Positions 1 through 13,778 of a stretch of 64,000 nt of DNA are shown here, piece after piece. The notes below the pieces were generated by a model that saw only the letters and a list, made by a program, of their open reading frames with translations, made no database searches and had not been told where the DNA came from. Origin of the DNA: Procambarus clarkii (Eukaryota > Arthropoda > Malacostraca > Decapoda > Cambaridae). Position 1 is the first letter of the stretch. Every line of letters starts with the position of its first letter. The DNA is taken from contig NC_091200.1 of NCBI RefSeq assembly GCF_040958095.1, forward strand, positions 1,397,127-1,461,126. Direction: 5' to 3'. The translations under genes and the position numbers were made by a program.

Positions 1-1950
1 TAGTCTCCAGATGCTCCGTCAAGTAGTTGGTAGTCTCCAGATGCTCCGTCAGGTATTTGCTAGTCTCTAGATGCTCCGTCAAGTAGTTGGTAGTCTCCAG
101 ATGCTCAGTCAGGTAGTTGGTAGTCTCCAGATGCTCCGTCAAGTAGTTGGTAGTCTCCAGATGCTCAGTCAGGTAGTTAGTAGTCTCCAGATGCTCTGGC
201 AGGTAGTTGGTAGTCTCCAGATGCTCTGTCAGGTACAAGGTAGTATGCAGATGCTCCGTCAGGTAGTTGGTAGTCTCCAGATGCTCCGTCATGTAGTTGG
301 TAGTCTCCAGCTGCTCCGTCAGGTAGTTGGTAGTCTCCATATGATCCGTCAGGTAGTTAGGATTCTCCAGATGTTCGGTCAGGTAGTTAGTTGTCTCCAG
401 ATGCTCCGTCAGGTAGTTCGTAGTCTCCAGATGCTCCGGCAGGTAGTTGGTAGTCTTCAGATGGTCCGTAAGGTAGTTGGTAGTCTCCAGATGCTCCGGC
501 AGGTAGTTCGAAGTCTCTAGATGCACCGTCAGGTAGTTGGTAATCTCCAGATGCTCCGTCAGGTAGTTTGTAGTCTCCAGATTCTCCGTCAGGTAGTTGG
601 TAGTCTCCACATGCTCTTTCAGATAGATGGTAGTCTCCAGATGCTCCGTCAGGTAGTTGGTAGTCTCCAGATGCTACTTCAGATAGTTGGTAGTCTCCAG
701 ATGCTCCGTCAGGTAGTTGGTAGTCTCCACATGCTCCGTCCGGTAGATGGTAGTCTCCAGATGCTCCTTCAGATAGTTGGTAGTGTACAGATGCTCCGAC
801 AGGTAGTTGGTAGTCTCCAGATGCTCCGGCAGGTAGTTAGTAGTCTCTAGATGCTCCTTCAGGTAGTTGGTTGTCTCCAGATACTCCGTCAGGTAGTTCG
901 TAGTCTCCAGATGCTTTGTCAGGTAGTTGATAGTCTCCAGATGCTCTGGCATGTAGTTCGTAGTCTCTAGATGCACCGTCAGGAAGTTGGTAGTCTCCAG
1001 ATGCTCCGTCAAGTAGTTAGTAGTCTCCAGATGCTCCGTCATATAGTTGGTAGTCTCCAGATGCTCCGTCAGGTAGTTGGTAGTCTCTGGATGCTCCGTC
1101 AGGTAGTTGATACAATTGGTAGTCTCCAAATGCTCCGTCAGATACTTGGTAACATCTAGATGCTCTGTCATATACTTAGTAGTCTCCAGATGCTCCGTCA
1201 GGTAGTTGGTAGTCTCCATATGCTCCGTAAGGAAGTTGGTAGTCTCCAGATGCTCCTTAAGATAGATGGTAGTCTGCAGATGGTCCGTCAGGTAGTTGGT
1301 AGTCTCCAGATGCTCCGTCAGGAAGTTGGTAGTCTCCAAATGCTCCGTCAGGTAGTTGGTAGTCTCCAGATGGTCCGTCAGGTATTTGGTAGTCTCCAGA
1401 TGGTCCGTCAGGTAGTTGGTAGTCTCCAGACGCTCCGGCAGGTAGTTGATAGCCTCCAGATGCTCCGGCAGGTAGTTGGTAGTCTCCAGATGCTTTTTCA
1501 GGTAGTTGGTAGTCTCCAAATGCTCCGTCATATAGTTGGTAGCGTACAGATGCTCCATCAGGTACTTGGTAGTCTCCAGATGCTTCGTCAGGTAGTTGGT
1601 ATCCTCCAGATGCTCGGTCAGGTAGTTGGTAGTCTCCAGATGCTCCGTAAGGTAGTTGGTAGTCTCCAGATGCTTCGTCAGGTAGTTGGTAGTCTCCAGA
1701 TGCTCCGTCAATTAGTTGGTAGTCTCCAGATGCTCTTTCAGATAGATGGTAGTCTCCAGATGCTCCGTCAGGTAGTTGGTAGTCTCCAGATGCTACTTCA
1801 GATATTTGGTAGTCTCCAGATGCTCCGTCAGGTAGTTGGTAGTCTCCACATGCTCCGTCAGGTAGATGGTAGTCTCCAGATGCTCCTTCAGATAGTTGGT
1901 AGTGTACAGATGCTCCGACAGGTAGTTGGTAGTCTCCAGATGCTCCGGCA

Positions 1951-3842
1951 GGTAGTTAGTAGTCTCTAGATGCTCCTTCAGGTAGTTGGTTGTCTCCAGA
2001 TACTCCGTCAGGTAGTTCGTAGTCTCCAGATGCTTTGTCAGGTAGTTGATAGTCTCCAGATGCTCCGGCAGGTAGTTCGTAGTCTCTAGATGCACCGTCA
2101 GGTAGTTGGTAGTCTCCAGATGCTCCGTCAAGTAGTTAGTAGTCTCCAGATGCTCCGTCATATAGTTGGTAGTCTCCAGATGCTCCGTCAGGTAGTTGGT
2201 AGTCTCCGGATGCTCCGTCAGGTAGTTGATACAATTGGTAGTCTCCAAATGCTCCGTCAGATACTTGGTAACATCTAGATGCTCTGTCATATACTTAGTA
2301 GTCTCCAGATGCTCCGTCAGGTAGTTGGTAGTCTCCAGATGCTCCGTAAGGTAGTTGGTAGTCTCCAGATGCTTCGTCAGGTAGTTGGTAGTCTCCAGAT
2401 TCTCGGGCAGGTAGTTCGTAGTCTCTAGATGCACCGTCATGTAGTTGGTAATCTCCAGATACTCCGTCAGGTAGTTTGTAGTCTCCAGATGCTCCGTCAG
2501 GTAGTTTTCTGATAGTCTCCAGTAGTCTGGTAGTCTGCAAATGCTCCAGTATTCTCCAGTAGTCTGAAGTCTCCAGATGCTCCGTCATGTAATTGGTAGT
2601 CTCCAGATGCTCCGGCAGGTAGTTGGTAGTCTCCAGATGCTCCGCCAGGGAGTTGGTAATCTCAAGATGCTCCGTCAGGTAGTTGGTAGTCTCCAGGTGC
2701 TCCGACAGGTAGTTGATGTAGTTGGTAGTCTCCAAATGCTCCGTCAGGTAGTTGCTAGTCTCCAGATGCTCCGTCAGGTAGTTGGTAGTCTCCAGTTGCT
2801 CCTTCAGATATATGGTAATCTGCAGATGCTCCGTCAGGTAGTTGGTAGTCTCCAGATGCTCCGTCAGGTAGTTGATAGTCTCCAGATGCTCCGGCAGGTA
2901 GTTAGTAGTCTCTAGATGCTCCTTCAGGTAGTTGGTTGTCTCCAGATACTCCGTCAGGTAGTTCGTAGTCTCCAGATGCTTTGTCAGGTAGTTGATAGTC
3001 TCCAGATGCTCCGGCAGGTAGTTCGTAGTCTCTAGATGCACCGTCAGGTAGTTGGTAGTCTCCAGATGCTCCGTCAAGTAGTTAGTAGTCTCCAGATGCT
3101 CCGTCATATAGTTGGTAGTCTCCAGATGCTCCGTCAGGTAGTTGGTAGTCTCCGGATGCTCCGTCAGGTAGTTGATACAATTGGTAGTCTCCAAATGCTC
3201 CGTCAGATACTTGGTAACATCTAGATGCTCTGTCATATACTTAGTAGTCTCCAGATGCTCCGTCAGGTAGTTGGTAGTCTCCAGATGCTCCGTAAGGTAG
3301 TTGGTAGTCTCCAGATGCTTCGTCAGGTAGTTGGTAGTCTCCAGATTCTCGGGCAGGTAGTTCGTAGTCTCTAGATGCACCGTCATGTAGTTGGTAATCT
3401 CCAGATACTCCGTCAGGTAGTTTGTAGTCTCCAGATGCTCCGTCAGGTAGTTTTCTGATAGTCTCCAGTAGTCTGGTAGTTTGCAAATGCTCCAGTATTC
3501 TCCAGTAGTCTGAAGTCTCCAGATGCTCCGTCATGTAATTGGTAGTCTCCAGATGCTCCGGCAGGTAGTTGGTAGTCTCCAGATGCTCCGCCAGGGAGTT
3601 GGTAATCTCAAGATGCTCCGTCAGGTAGTTGGTAGTCTCCAGGTGCTCCGACAGGTAGTTGATGTAGTTGGTAGTCTCCAAATGCTCCGTCAGGTAGTTG
3701 CTAGTCTCCAGATGCTCCGTCAGGTAGTTGGTAGTCTCCAGTTGCTCCTTCAGATATATGGTAATCTGCAGATGCTCCGTCAGGTAGTTGGTAGTCTCCA
3801 GATGCTCCGTCAGGTAGTTGATAGTCTCCAGATGCTCCTTCA
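1951..3842. repeat. Tandem duplication, 946-bp spacing, within the 30-bp array
   Basis: The block at about 1951-2896 recurs at about 2897-3842 with the same order of variant units, including a 39-bp unit with gatacaattgg (2228 and 3174) and an irregular non-30-bp segment (about 2500-2575 and 3446-3521). I noticed one base difference near 2528/3474. A related copy lies at about 15550-18000, with the same landmarks shifted by 14,101 bp. This shows that blocks of about 31 units have been copied as units. Confidence 0.85.
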
Positions 3843-6800
3843 GATAGATGGTAGTCTGCAGATGCTCTTTCAGATAGTTGGGAGTCTCCAGATGTTTTTC
3901 AGGTAGTTGGTAGTCTCCAGATGCTACTTCAGATAGTTGGTAGTCTCCAGATGCTCCGTCAGGTAGTTGGTAGTCTCCAGATGCTCCGTCAAGTAGTTGG
4001 TAGTCTCCAGATGCTCCGTCAGGTATTTGCTAATCGCTAGATGCTCCGTCAAGTAGTTGGTAGTCTCCAGATGCTCCGTCAGGTAGTTGGTAGTCTCCAG
4101 ATGATCCGTCAAGTAGTTGGTAGTCTCCAGATGCTCCGTCAGGTATTTGCTAGTCTCCAGATGCTCCGTCAAGTAGTTGGTAGTCTCCACATGCTCCGTC
4201 AAGTAGTTGGTAGTCTCCAGATGCTCCGTCAGGTAGTTGGTAGTCTCCACATGCTCCGTCAAGTAGTTGGTAGTCTCCAGATGCTCCGTCAGGTATGTGC
4301 TAGTCTCTAGATGCTCCGTCAAGTAGTTGGTAGTCTCCAGATGCTCAGTCAGGTAGTTGGTAGTCTCCAGATGCTCCGTCAAGTAGTTGGTAGTCTCCAG
4401 ATGCTCAGTCAGGTAGTTAGTAGTCTCCAGATGCTCTGTCAGGTAGTTGGTAGTCTCCAGATGCTCTGTCAGGTACAAGGTAGCCTGCAGATGCTCCGTC
4501 AGGTAGTTGGTAGTCTCCAGATGCTCCGTCATGTAGTTGGTAGTCTCCAGCTGCTCCGTCAGGTAGTTGGTAGTCTCCATATGATCCGTCAGGTAGTTGG
4601 GATTCTCCAGATGTTCGGTCAGGTAGTTAGTTGTCTCCAGATGCTCCGTCAGGTAGTTCGTAGTCTCCAGATGCTCCGGCAGGTAGTTGGTAGTCTTCAG
4701 ATGGTCCGTAAGGTAGTTGGTAGTCTCCAGATGCTCCTGCAGGTAGTTCGAAGTCTCTAGATGCACCGTCAGGTAGTTGTAATCTCCAGATGCTCCGTCA
4801 GGTAGTTTGTAGTCTCCAGATTCTCCGTCAGGTAGTTGGTAGTCTCCAGATGCTCCGTCATATAGTTGGTAAACTCCTGATGCTCCGTCATATAGTTGGT
4901 AGTCTCCTGACGCTCCGTCAGGTATTTGTTAGTCTCCAGATGCTCCGTCAAATAGTTGGTAGTCTCCAGATGCTCCGTCAGGTAGTTGGTAGTCTCCAGA
5001 TGCTCCGTCAGGTAGTTGGTAGTCCCCAGATGCTCCGTCAGGTAGTTGGAAGTCTCCAGATGCTCCAGCAATAAGTTGATGTAGTTGGTAGTCTCCAGAT
5101 GCTCCGTCAGGAAGTTCGTAATCTCCAGATGCTCCGTCAGGTAGTTGGTAGTCTCCAGATGTTCCGTGAGGTAGTTGGTAGTCTCCAGATGCTACTTCAG
5201 ATAGTTGGTAGTCTCCAGATGCTCCGTCAGGTAGTTGGTAGTCTCCAGGTGCTCCGTCAGTTAGATAGTATTCTCCAGATGCTCGGTCAGGTAGTTGGTA
5301 GTCTCCAGATGCTCCGTCATATAGTTGGTTGTCTCCAGATTCTCCGTCAGGTAGTTGGTATTCTCCAGATGCTCGGCCAGGTAGTTGGTAGTCTCCAGAT
5401 GCTCCATCAGGTAGTTGGTTAGTCTCCAGATGTTCCGTCAGGTAGTTGGTAATCTCCAGATGCTCCGTCAGGTAGTTGGTAGTCTCCAGGTGCTCCGTCA
5501 GGTAGTTGGTAGTCTCCAAATGCTCCGTCAGGTAGTTGGTACTCTCCAGGTGCTCCGTCAGGTAGTTGGTAGTGTACAGATGCTCCGTAAGGTAGTTGGT
5601 AGTCGCTAGATGCTCCGTCACATAGTTGGTAGTCTCCAAATGCTCCGTCATGTAGTTAGTAGTATCCTGATGCTCCGTCAGGTAATTGGAAGTCTCTAGA
5701 TGCTCCGTCAGGTAGTTGGTAGCCTCCAGATGCTCCGTCATATAGTTGGTAGTCTCCAGATGCTCCGTCATGTAGTTGGTAGTCTCCAGATGCTCCGTCA
5801 TGTAGTTGGTAGTCTCCAGATGCTCCGTCATATAGTTGGTAGTCTCCAGATGCTCCGTCATGTATTTGGTAGTCTCCAGATGCTCCGTCATGTAGTTGGT
5901 ACTCTCCAGATGCTCCGTCATATAGTTGGTAGTCTCCAGATGCTCCGTCATGTAGTTGGTAGTCTCCAGATGCTCCGTCATATAGTTGGTAGTCTCCAGA
6001 TGCTCCGTCATGTAGTTGGTAGTCTCCAGATGCTCCGTTATGTAGTTGGTAGTCTCCAGAGGCTCCGTCATATAGTACGTAGTCTACAGATGCTCCGTCA
6101 AGTAGTTGGTAGTCTCCAGATGCTCTGTCAAGGAGATGGTAGTCTCCAGATGCTCCTTCAGATAGATGGTAGTCTTCAGATGCTCCTTCAGATAGATGGT
6201 CGTCTTCAGATGCTCCGTCAGGTAGTTCGTAGTCTCCAGATGCTCCGGCAGGTAGTTGGTAGTCTGCAGATGCTCCGTCAGGTAGTTGGTAGTCTCCAGA
6301 TGCTCCGTCATGTAGTTGGTAGTCTCCAGCTGCTCCGTCAGGTACTTGGTAGTTTCTAGATGCTCTCTCATCTAGTTGATGTAGTTGGTAGACTCCAGAT
6401 GCTCCGGCAGGAGGTTGATGTAGTTGGTAGTCTCCAGATGCTCCGTCAGGTAGTTGGTAGTCTCCAGATGCTCCGTCAGGTAATTGGCAGTCTCTAGATG
6501 CTCCGTCAGGTAGTTGATGTAGTTGGTAGTCTCCAAATGCTCCGTCAGGTAGTTGGTAGTCTCCAGATGCTCCGTCAGGTAGTTGGTAGTCTCCAGATAC
6601 TCCGTCAGGTAGTTGGTAGTCTCCAGATGCTCCGTCAGGTAGTTGGTAGTCTCCAGATGCTCCTTCAGATAGATGGTAGTCTTCAGATGCTCCTTCAGAT
6701 AGCTGGTAGTCTCCAGATGCTCAGTCAGGTAGTTGGTAGTCTCCAGATGCTACTTCAGATAGTTTGTAGTCTCCAGATGCTCCGTCAAGTAGTTGGTAGT

Positions 6801-9800
6801 CTCCAGATGCTCTGTCAAGGAGATGGTAGTCTCCAGATGCTCCGTCAGGTAGTTCGTAGTCTCCAGATGCTCCGGCAGGTAGTTGGTAGTCTTCAGATGC
6901 TCTGTAAGGTAGTTGGTAGTCTCCAGATGCTCCGGCAGGTAGTTCGTAGTCTCTAGATGAACCGTCAGGTAGTTGGTAATCTCAAGATGCTCCGTCAGGT
7001 AGTTTGTAGTCTCCAGATTCTCCATCAGGTAGTTTTCAGATAGTCTCCAGTAGTCTGGTAGTCTCCAAATGCTCAAGTATTCTCCAGTAGTCTGTAGTAT
7101 CCAGATGCTCCGTCATGTAATTGGTAGTCTGCAAATGCTCCGTCAGGTAGTTGGTAGTCTCCAGATGCTCCGCCAGGGAGTTGGTAGTCTCAAGATGCTC
7201 CGTCAGGTAGTTGGTAGGCTCCAGATGCTCCTTCATATACTTGGTAGTCTCCAAATGCTCCGTCAGGTAGTTGGTAGTCTGCAGATGCTCCGTCATATAG
7301 TTGGTAGTCTCCAGATGCTCCGTCAGGTAGTTGGTAGTCTCCAGATGCTCCTTCAGATAGATGGTAGTCTGCAGATGCTCTTTCAGATAGTTGGGAGTCT
7401 CCAGATGCTTTTTCAGGTAGTTGGTAGTCTCCAGATGCTACTTCAGATAGTTGGTAGTCTCCAGATGCTCCGTCAGGTAGTTGGTAGTCTCCAGATGCTC
7501 CGTCAAGTAGTTGGTAGTCTCCAGATGCTCCGTCAGGTATTTGCTAATCGCTAGATGCTCCGTCAAGTAGTTGGTAGTCTCCAGATGCTCCGTCAGGTAG
7601 TTGGTAGTCTCCAGATGCTCCGTCAAGTAGTTGGTAGTCTCCAGATGCTCCGTCAGGTATTTGCTAGTCTCCAGATGCTCCGTCAAGTAGTTGGTAGTCT
7701 CCACATGCTCCGTCAAGTAGTTAGTAGTCTCCAGATGCTCCGTCAGGTAGTTGGTAGTCTCCAGATGCTCCGTCAAGTAGGTGGTAGTCTCCAGATGCTC
7801 CGTCAGGTATTTGCTAGTCTCTAGATGCTCCGTCAAGTAGTTGGTAGTCTCCAGATGCTCAGTCAGGTAGTTGGTAGTCTCCAGATGCTCCGTCAAGTAG
7901 TTGGTAGTCTCCAGATGCTCAGTCAGGTAGTTAGTAGTCTCCAGATGCTCTGTCAGGTAGTTGGTAGTCTCCAGATGCTCTGTCAGGTAAAAGGTAGCCT
8001 GCAGATGCTCCGTCAGGTAGTTGGTAGTCTCCAGATGCTCCGTCATGTAGTTGGTAGTCTCCAGCTGCTCCGTCAGGTAGTTGGTAGTCTCCATATGATC
8101 CGTCAGGTAGTTGGGATTCTCCAGATGTTCGGTCAGGTAGTTAGTTGTCTCCAGATGCTCCGTCAGGTAGTTCGTAGTCTCCAGATGCTCCGGCAGGTAG
8201 TTGGTAGTCTTCAGATGGTCCGTAAGGTAGTTGGTAGTCTCCAGATGCTCCGGCAGGTAGTTCGAAGTCTCTAGATGCACCGTCAGGTAGTTGTAATCTC
8301 CAGATGCTCCGTCAGGTAGTTTGTAGTCTCCAGATTCTCCGTCAGGTAGTTGGTAGTCTCCAGATGCTCCGTCATATAGTTGGTAAACTCCTGATGCTCC
8401 GTCATATAGTTGGTAGTCTCCTGACGCTCCGTCAGGTATTTGTTAGTCTCCAGATGCTCCGTCAAATAGTTGGTAGTCTCCAGATGCTCCGTCAGGTAGT
8501 TGGTAGTCTCCAGATGCTCCGTCAGGTAGTTGGTAGTCCCCAGATGCTCCGTCAGGTAGTTGGAAGTCTCCAGATGCTCCAGCAATAAGTTGATGTAGTT
8601 GGTAGTCTCCAGATGCTCCGTCAGGAAGTTCGTAATCTCCAGATGCTCCGTCAGGTAGTTGGTAGTCTCCAGATGTTCCGTGAGGTAGTTGGTAGTCTCC
8701 AGGTGCTCCGTCAGGTAGATGGTATTCTCCAGATGCTCGGTCAGGTAGCTGGTAGTCTCCAGATGCTCCGTCATATAGTTGGTTGTCTCCAGATTCTCCG
8801 TCAGGTAGTTGGTATTCTCCAAATGCTCGGCCAGGTAGTTGGTAGTCTCCAGATGCTCCATCAGGTAGTTGGTTAGTCTCCAGATGTTCCGTCAGGTAGT
8901 TGGTAATCTCCAGATGCTCCGTCAGGTAGTTGGTAGTCTCCAGGTGCTCCGTCAGGTAGTTGGTAGTCTCCAAATGCTCCGTCAGGTAGTTGGTACTCTC
9001 CAGGTGCTCCGTCAGGTAGTTGGTAGTGTACAGATGCTCCGTAAGGTAGTTGGTAGCCTCCAGATGCTCCGTCAGGTAGTTAGTTGTCTCCAGATGCTCC
9101 GTCAGGTAGTTGGTAGTCGCTAGATGCTCCGTCACATAGTTGGTAGTCTCCAAATGCTCCGTCATGTAGTTAGTAGTATCCTGATGCTCCGTCAGGTAAT
9201 TGGAAGTCTCTAGATGCTCCGTCAGGTAGTTGGTAGCCTCCAGATGCTCCGTCATATAGTTGGTAGTCTCCAGATGCTCCGTCATGTAGTTGGTAGTCTC
9301 CAGATGCTCCGTCATGTAGTTGGTAGTCTCCAGATGCTCCGTCATATAGTTGGTAGTCTCCAGATGCTCCGTCATGTATTTGGTAGTCTCCAGATGCTCC
9401 GTCATGTAGTTGGTAGTCTCCAGATGCTCCGTCATATAGTTGGTAGTCTCCAGATGCTCCGTCATGTAGTTGGTAGTCTCCAGATGCTCCGTCATGTAGT
9501 TGGTAGTCTCCAGATGCTCCGTCATATAGTTGGTAGTCTCCAGATGCTCCGTCATGTAGTTGGTAGTCTCCAGATGCTCCGTTATGTAGTTGGTAGTCTC
9601 CAGAGGCTCCGTCATATAGTACGTAGTCTACAGATGCTCCGTCAAGTAGTTGGTAGTCTCCAGATGCTCTGTCAAGGAGATGGTAGTCTCCAGATGCTCC
9701 TTCAGATAGATGGTAGTCTTCAGATGCTCCTTCAGATAGATGGTAGTCTTCAGATGCTCCGTCAGGTAGTTCGTAGTCTCCAGATGCTCCGGCAGGTAGT

Positions 9801-10940
9801 TGGTAGTCTGCAGATGCTCCGTCAGGTAGTTGGTAGTCTCCAGATTCTCCGTCATGTAGTTGGTAGTCTCCAGCTGCTCCGTCAGGTACTTGGTAGTTTC
9901 TAGATGCTCTCTCATCTAGTTGATGTAGTTGGTAGACTCCAGATGCTCCGGCAGGAGGTTGATGTAGTTGGTAGTCTCCAGATGCTCCGTCAGGTAGTTG
10001 GTAGTCTCCAGATGCTCCGTCAGGTAATTGGCAGTCTCTAGATGCTCCGTCAGGTAGTTGATGTAGTTGGTAGTCTCCAAATGCTCCGTCCGGTAGTTGG
10101 TAGTCTCCAGATGCTCCGTCAGGTAGTTGGTAGTCTCCAGATACTCCGTCAGGTAGTTGGTAGTCTCCAGATGCTCCGTCAGGTAGTTGGTAGTCTCCAG
10201 ATGCTCCTTCAGATAGTTGGTAGTCTCCAGATGCTCCGTCAGGTAGTTGGTAGTCTCCAGATACTCCGTCAGGTAGTTGGTAGTCTCCAGATACTCCGTC
10301 AGGTAGTTGGTAGTCTCCAGATGCTCAGTCAGGTAGTTGGTAGTCTCCAGATGCTACTTCAGATAGTTTGTAGTACCCAGATGCTCCGTCAAGTAGTTGG
10401 TAGTCTCCAGATGCTCTGTCAAGGAGATGGTAGTCTCCAGATGCTCCGTCAGGTAGTTCGTAGTCTCCAGATGCTCCGGCAGGTAGTTGGTAGTCTTCAG
10501 ATGCTCTGTAAGGTAGTTGGTAGTCTCCAGATGCTCCGGCAGGTAGTTCGTAGTCTCTAGATGAACCGTCAGGTAGTTGGTAATCTCAAGATGCTCCGTC
10601 AGGTAGTTTGTAGTCTCCAGATTCTCCATCAGGTAGTTTTCAGATAGTCTCCAGTAGTCTGGTAGTCTCCAAATGCTCCAGTATTCTCCAGTAGTCTGTA
10701 GTATCCAGATGCTCCGTCATGTAATTGGTAGTCTGCAAATGCTCCGTCAGGTAGTTGGTAGTCTCCAGATGCTCCGCCAGGGAGTTGGTAGTCTCAAGAT
10801 GCTCCGTCAGGTAGTTGGTAGGCTCCAGATGCTCCTTCATATACTTGGTAGTCTCCAAATGCTCCGTCAGGTAGTTGGTAGTCTGCAGATGCTCCGTCAT
10901 ATAGTTGGTAGTCTCCAGATGCTCCGTCAGGTAGTTGGTA
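3830..10940. repeat. Tandem duplication, about 3.5-kb spacing, within the 30-bp array
   Basis: Variant-unit order at about 3830-7345 repeats at about 7346-10940. The offset is 3,514 bp over most of the block. It drops to 3,454 near 5415/8869 and returns to 3,514, then rises to 3,544 further on, consistent with gain or loss of whole 30-bp units after duplication. Both copies carry the same rare 29-bp unit (near 4777 and 8291) and 31-bp unit (near 5420 and 8873). Divergence between copies is low but clearly higher than in the 4.0-kb and 4.3-kb duplications further right. Confidence 0.82.
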
Positions 10941-13778
10941 GTCTTCAGATGCTACTTCAGATAGTTGGTAGTCTCCAGATGCTCCGGCAGGTAGTTGGTA
11001 GTCTCAAGATGCTCCGTCAGGTAGATGGTAGTCTCCAGATGCTTCTTCAGATAGTTGGTAGTCGCCAGATGCACAGTCAGGTAGTTGGTAGTCTCCAGAT
11101 GCTACTTCAGATAGTTTGTAGTCTCCAGATGCTCCGTCAGGTAGTTGGTAGTCTCCAGATGCTCCTTCAGATAGATGGTAGTCTCCAGACGCTCCGTCAG
11201 GTATTTGCTAGTCTCCAGATGCTCCATCAAGTAGTTGGTAGTTTCCAGATTCTCCGTCAGGTATTTGCTAGTCTCCAGATGCTCCGTCACATACTTGGTA
11301 GTCTCCAGATGCTCCTTCAGGAAGTAGGTAGTCTCCAGATGCTCCGTCAGGTAGTTGGTAGTCTCCAGATGCTCCTTCAGATAGTTGGTAGTCTCCAGAT
11401 GCTACTTCAGGTAGTTGGTAGCCTCCAGATGCTCCGTCAGGTAGTTAGTTGTCTCCAGATGCTCCGTCAGGTAGTTGGTAGTCGCTAGATGCTCCGTCAC
11501 ATAGTTGGTAGTCTCCAAATGCTCCGTCATGTAGTTAGTAGTATCCTGATGCTCCGTCAGGTAATTGGAAGTCTCTAGATGCTCCGTCAGGTAGTTGGTA
11601 GCCTCCAGATGCTCCGTCATATAGTTGGTAGTCTCCAGATGCTCCGTCATGTAGTTGGTAGTCTCCAGATGCTCCGTCATGTAGTTGGTAGTCTCCAGAT
11701 GCTCCGTCATATAGTTGGTAGTCTCCAGATGCTCCGTCATGTATTTGGTAGTCTCCAGATGCTCCGTCATGTAGTTGGTAGTCTCCAGATGCTCCGTCAT
11801 ATAGTTGGTAGTCTCCAGATGCTCCGTCATGTAGTTGGTAGTCTCCAGATGCTCCGTCATGTAGTTGGTAGTCTCCAGATGCTCCGTCATATAGTTGGTA
11901 GTCTCCAGATGCTCCGTCATGTAGTTGGTAGTCTCCAGATGCTCCGTTATGTAGTTGGTAGTCTCCAGAGGCTCCGTCATATAGTACGTAGTCTACAGAT
12001 GCTCCGTCAAGTAGTTGGTAGTCTCCAGATGCTCTGTCAAGGAGATGGTAGTCTCCAGATGCTCCTTCAGATAGATGGTAGTCTTCAGATGCTCCTTCAG
12101 ATAGATGGTAGTCTTCAGATGCTCCGTCAGGTAGTTCGTAGTCTCCAGATGCTCCGGCAGGTAGTTGGTAGTCTGCAGATGCTCCGTCAGGTAGTTGGTA
12201 GTCTCCAGATTCTCCGTCATGTAGTTGGTAGTCTCCAGCTGCTCCGTCAGGTACTTGGTAGTTTCTAGATGCTCTCTCATCTAGTTGATGTAGTTGGTAG
12301 ACTCCAGATGCTCCGGCAGGAGGTTGATGTAGTTGGTAGTCTCCAGATGCTCCGTCAGGTAGTTGGTAGTCTCCAGATGCTCCGTCAGGTAATTGGCAGT
12401 CTCTAGATGCTCCGTCAGGTAGTTGATGTAGTTGGTAGTCTCCAAATGCTCCGTCCGGTAGTTGGTAGTCTCCAGATGCTCCGTCAGGTAGTTGGTAGTC
12501 TCCAGATACTCCGTCAGGTAGTTGGTAGTCTCCAGATGCTCCGTCAGGTAGTTGGTAGTCTCCAGATGCTCCTTCAGATAGTTGGTAGTCTCCAGATGCT
12601 CCGTCAGGTAGTTGGTAGTCTCCAGATACTCCGTCAGGTAGTTGGTAGTCTCCAGATACTCCGTCAGGTAGTTGGTAGTCTCCAGATGCTCAGTCAGGTA
12701 GTTGGTAGTCTCCAGATGCTACTTCAGATAGTTTGTAGTACCCAGATGCTCCGTCAAGTAGTTGGTAGTCTCCAGATGCTCTGTCAAGGAGATGGTAGTC
12801 TCCAGATGCTCCGTCAGGTAGTTCGTAGTCTCCAGATGCTCCGGCAGGTAGTTGGTAGTCTTCAGATGCTCTGTAAGGTAGTTGGTAGTCTCCAGATGCT
12901 CCGGCAGGTAGTTCGTAGTCTCTAGATGAACCGTCAGGTAGTTGGTAATCTCAAGATGCTCCGTCAGGTAGTTTGTAGTCTCCAGATTCTCCATCAGGTA
13001 GTTTTCAGATAGTCTCCAGTAGTCTGGTAGTCTCCAAATGCTCCAGTATTCTCCAGTAGTCTGTAGTATCCAGATGCTCCGTCATGTAATTGGTAGTCTG
13101 CAAATGCTCCGTCAGGTAGTTGGTAGTCTCCAGATGCTCCGCCAGGGAGTTGGTAGTCTCAAGATGCTCCGTCAGGTAGTTGGTAGGCTCCAGATGCTCC
13201 TTCATATACTTGGTAGTCTCCAAATGCTCCGTCAGGTAGTTGGTAGTCTGCAGATGCTCCGTCATATAGTTGGTAGTCTCCAGATGCTCCGTCAGGTAGT
13301 TGGTAGTCTTCAGATGCTACTTCAGATAGTTGGTAGTCTCCAGATGCTCCGGCAGGTAGTTGGTAGTCTCAAGATGCTCCGTCAGGTAGATGGTAGTCTC
13401 CAGATGCTTCTTCAGATAGTTGGTAGTCGCCAGATGCACAGTCAGGTAGTTGGTAGTCTCCAGATGCTACTTCAGATAGTTTGTAGTCTCCAGATGCTCC
13501 GTCAGGTAGTTGGTAGTCTCCAGATGCTCCTTCAGATAGATGGTAGTCTCCAGACGCTCCGTCAGGTATTTGCTAGTCTCCAGATGCTCCATCAAGTAGT
13601 TGGTAGTTTCCAGATTCTCCGTCAGGTATTTGCTAGTCTCCAGATGCTCCGTCACATACTTGGTAGTCTCCAGATGCTCCTTCAGGAAGTAGGTAGTCTC
13701 CAGATGCTCCGTCAGGTAGTTGGTAGTCTCCAGATGCTCCTTCAGATAGTTGGTAGTCTCCAGATGCTACTTCAGATA
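9052..13778. repeat. Tandem duplication, 2,365-bp spacing, within the 30-bp array
   Basis: About 9052-11416 is repeated at about 11417-13778 with a constant 2,365-bp offset. Matching landmarks include the irregular segments near 10636 and 13001. I saw essentially no differences between copies in the lines compared. It overlaps the right half of the 3.5-kb duplication, so it arose after it. Confidence 0.85.
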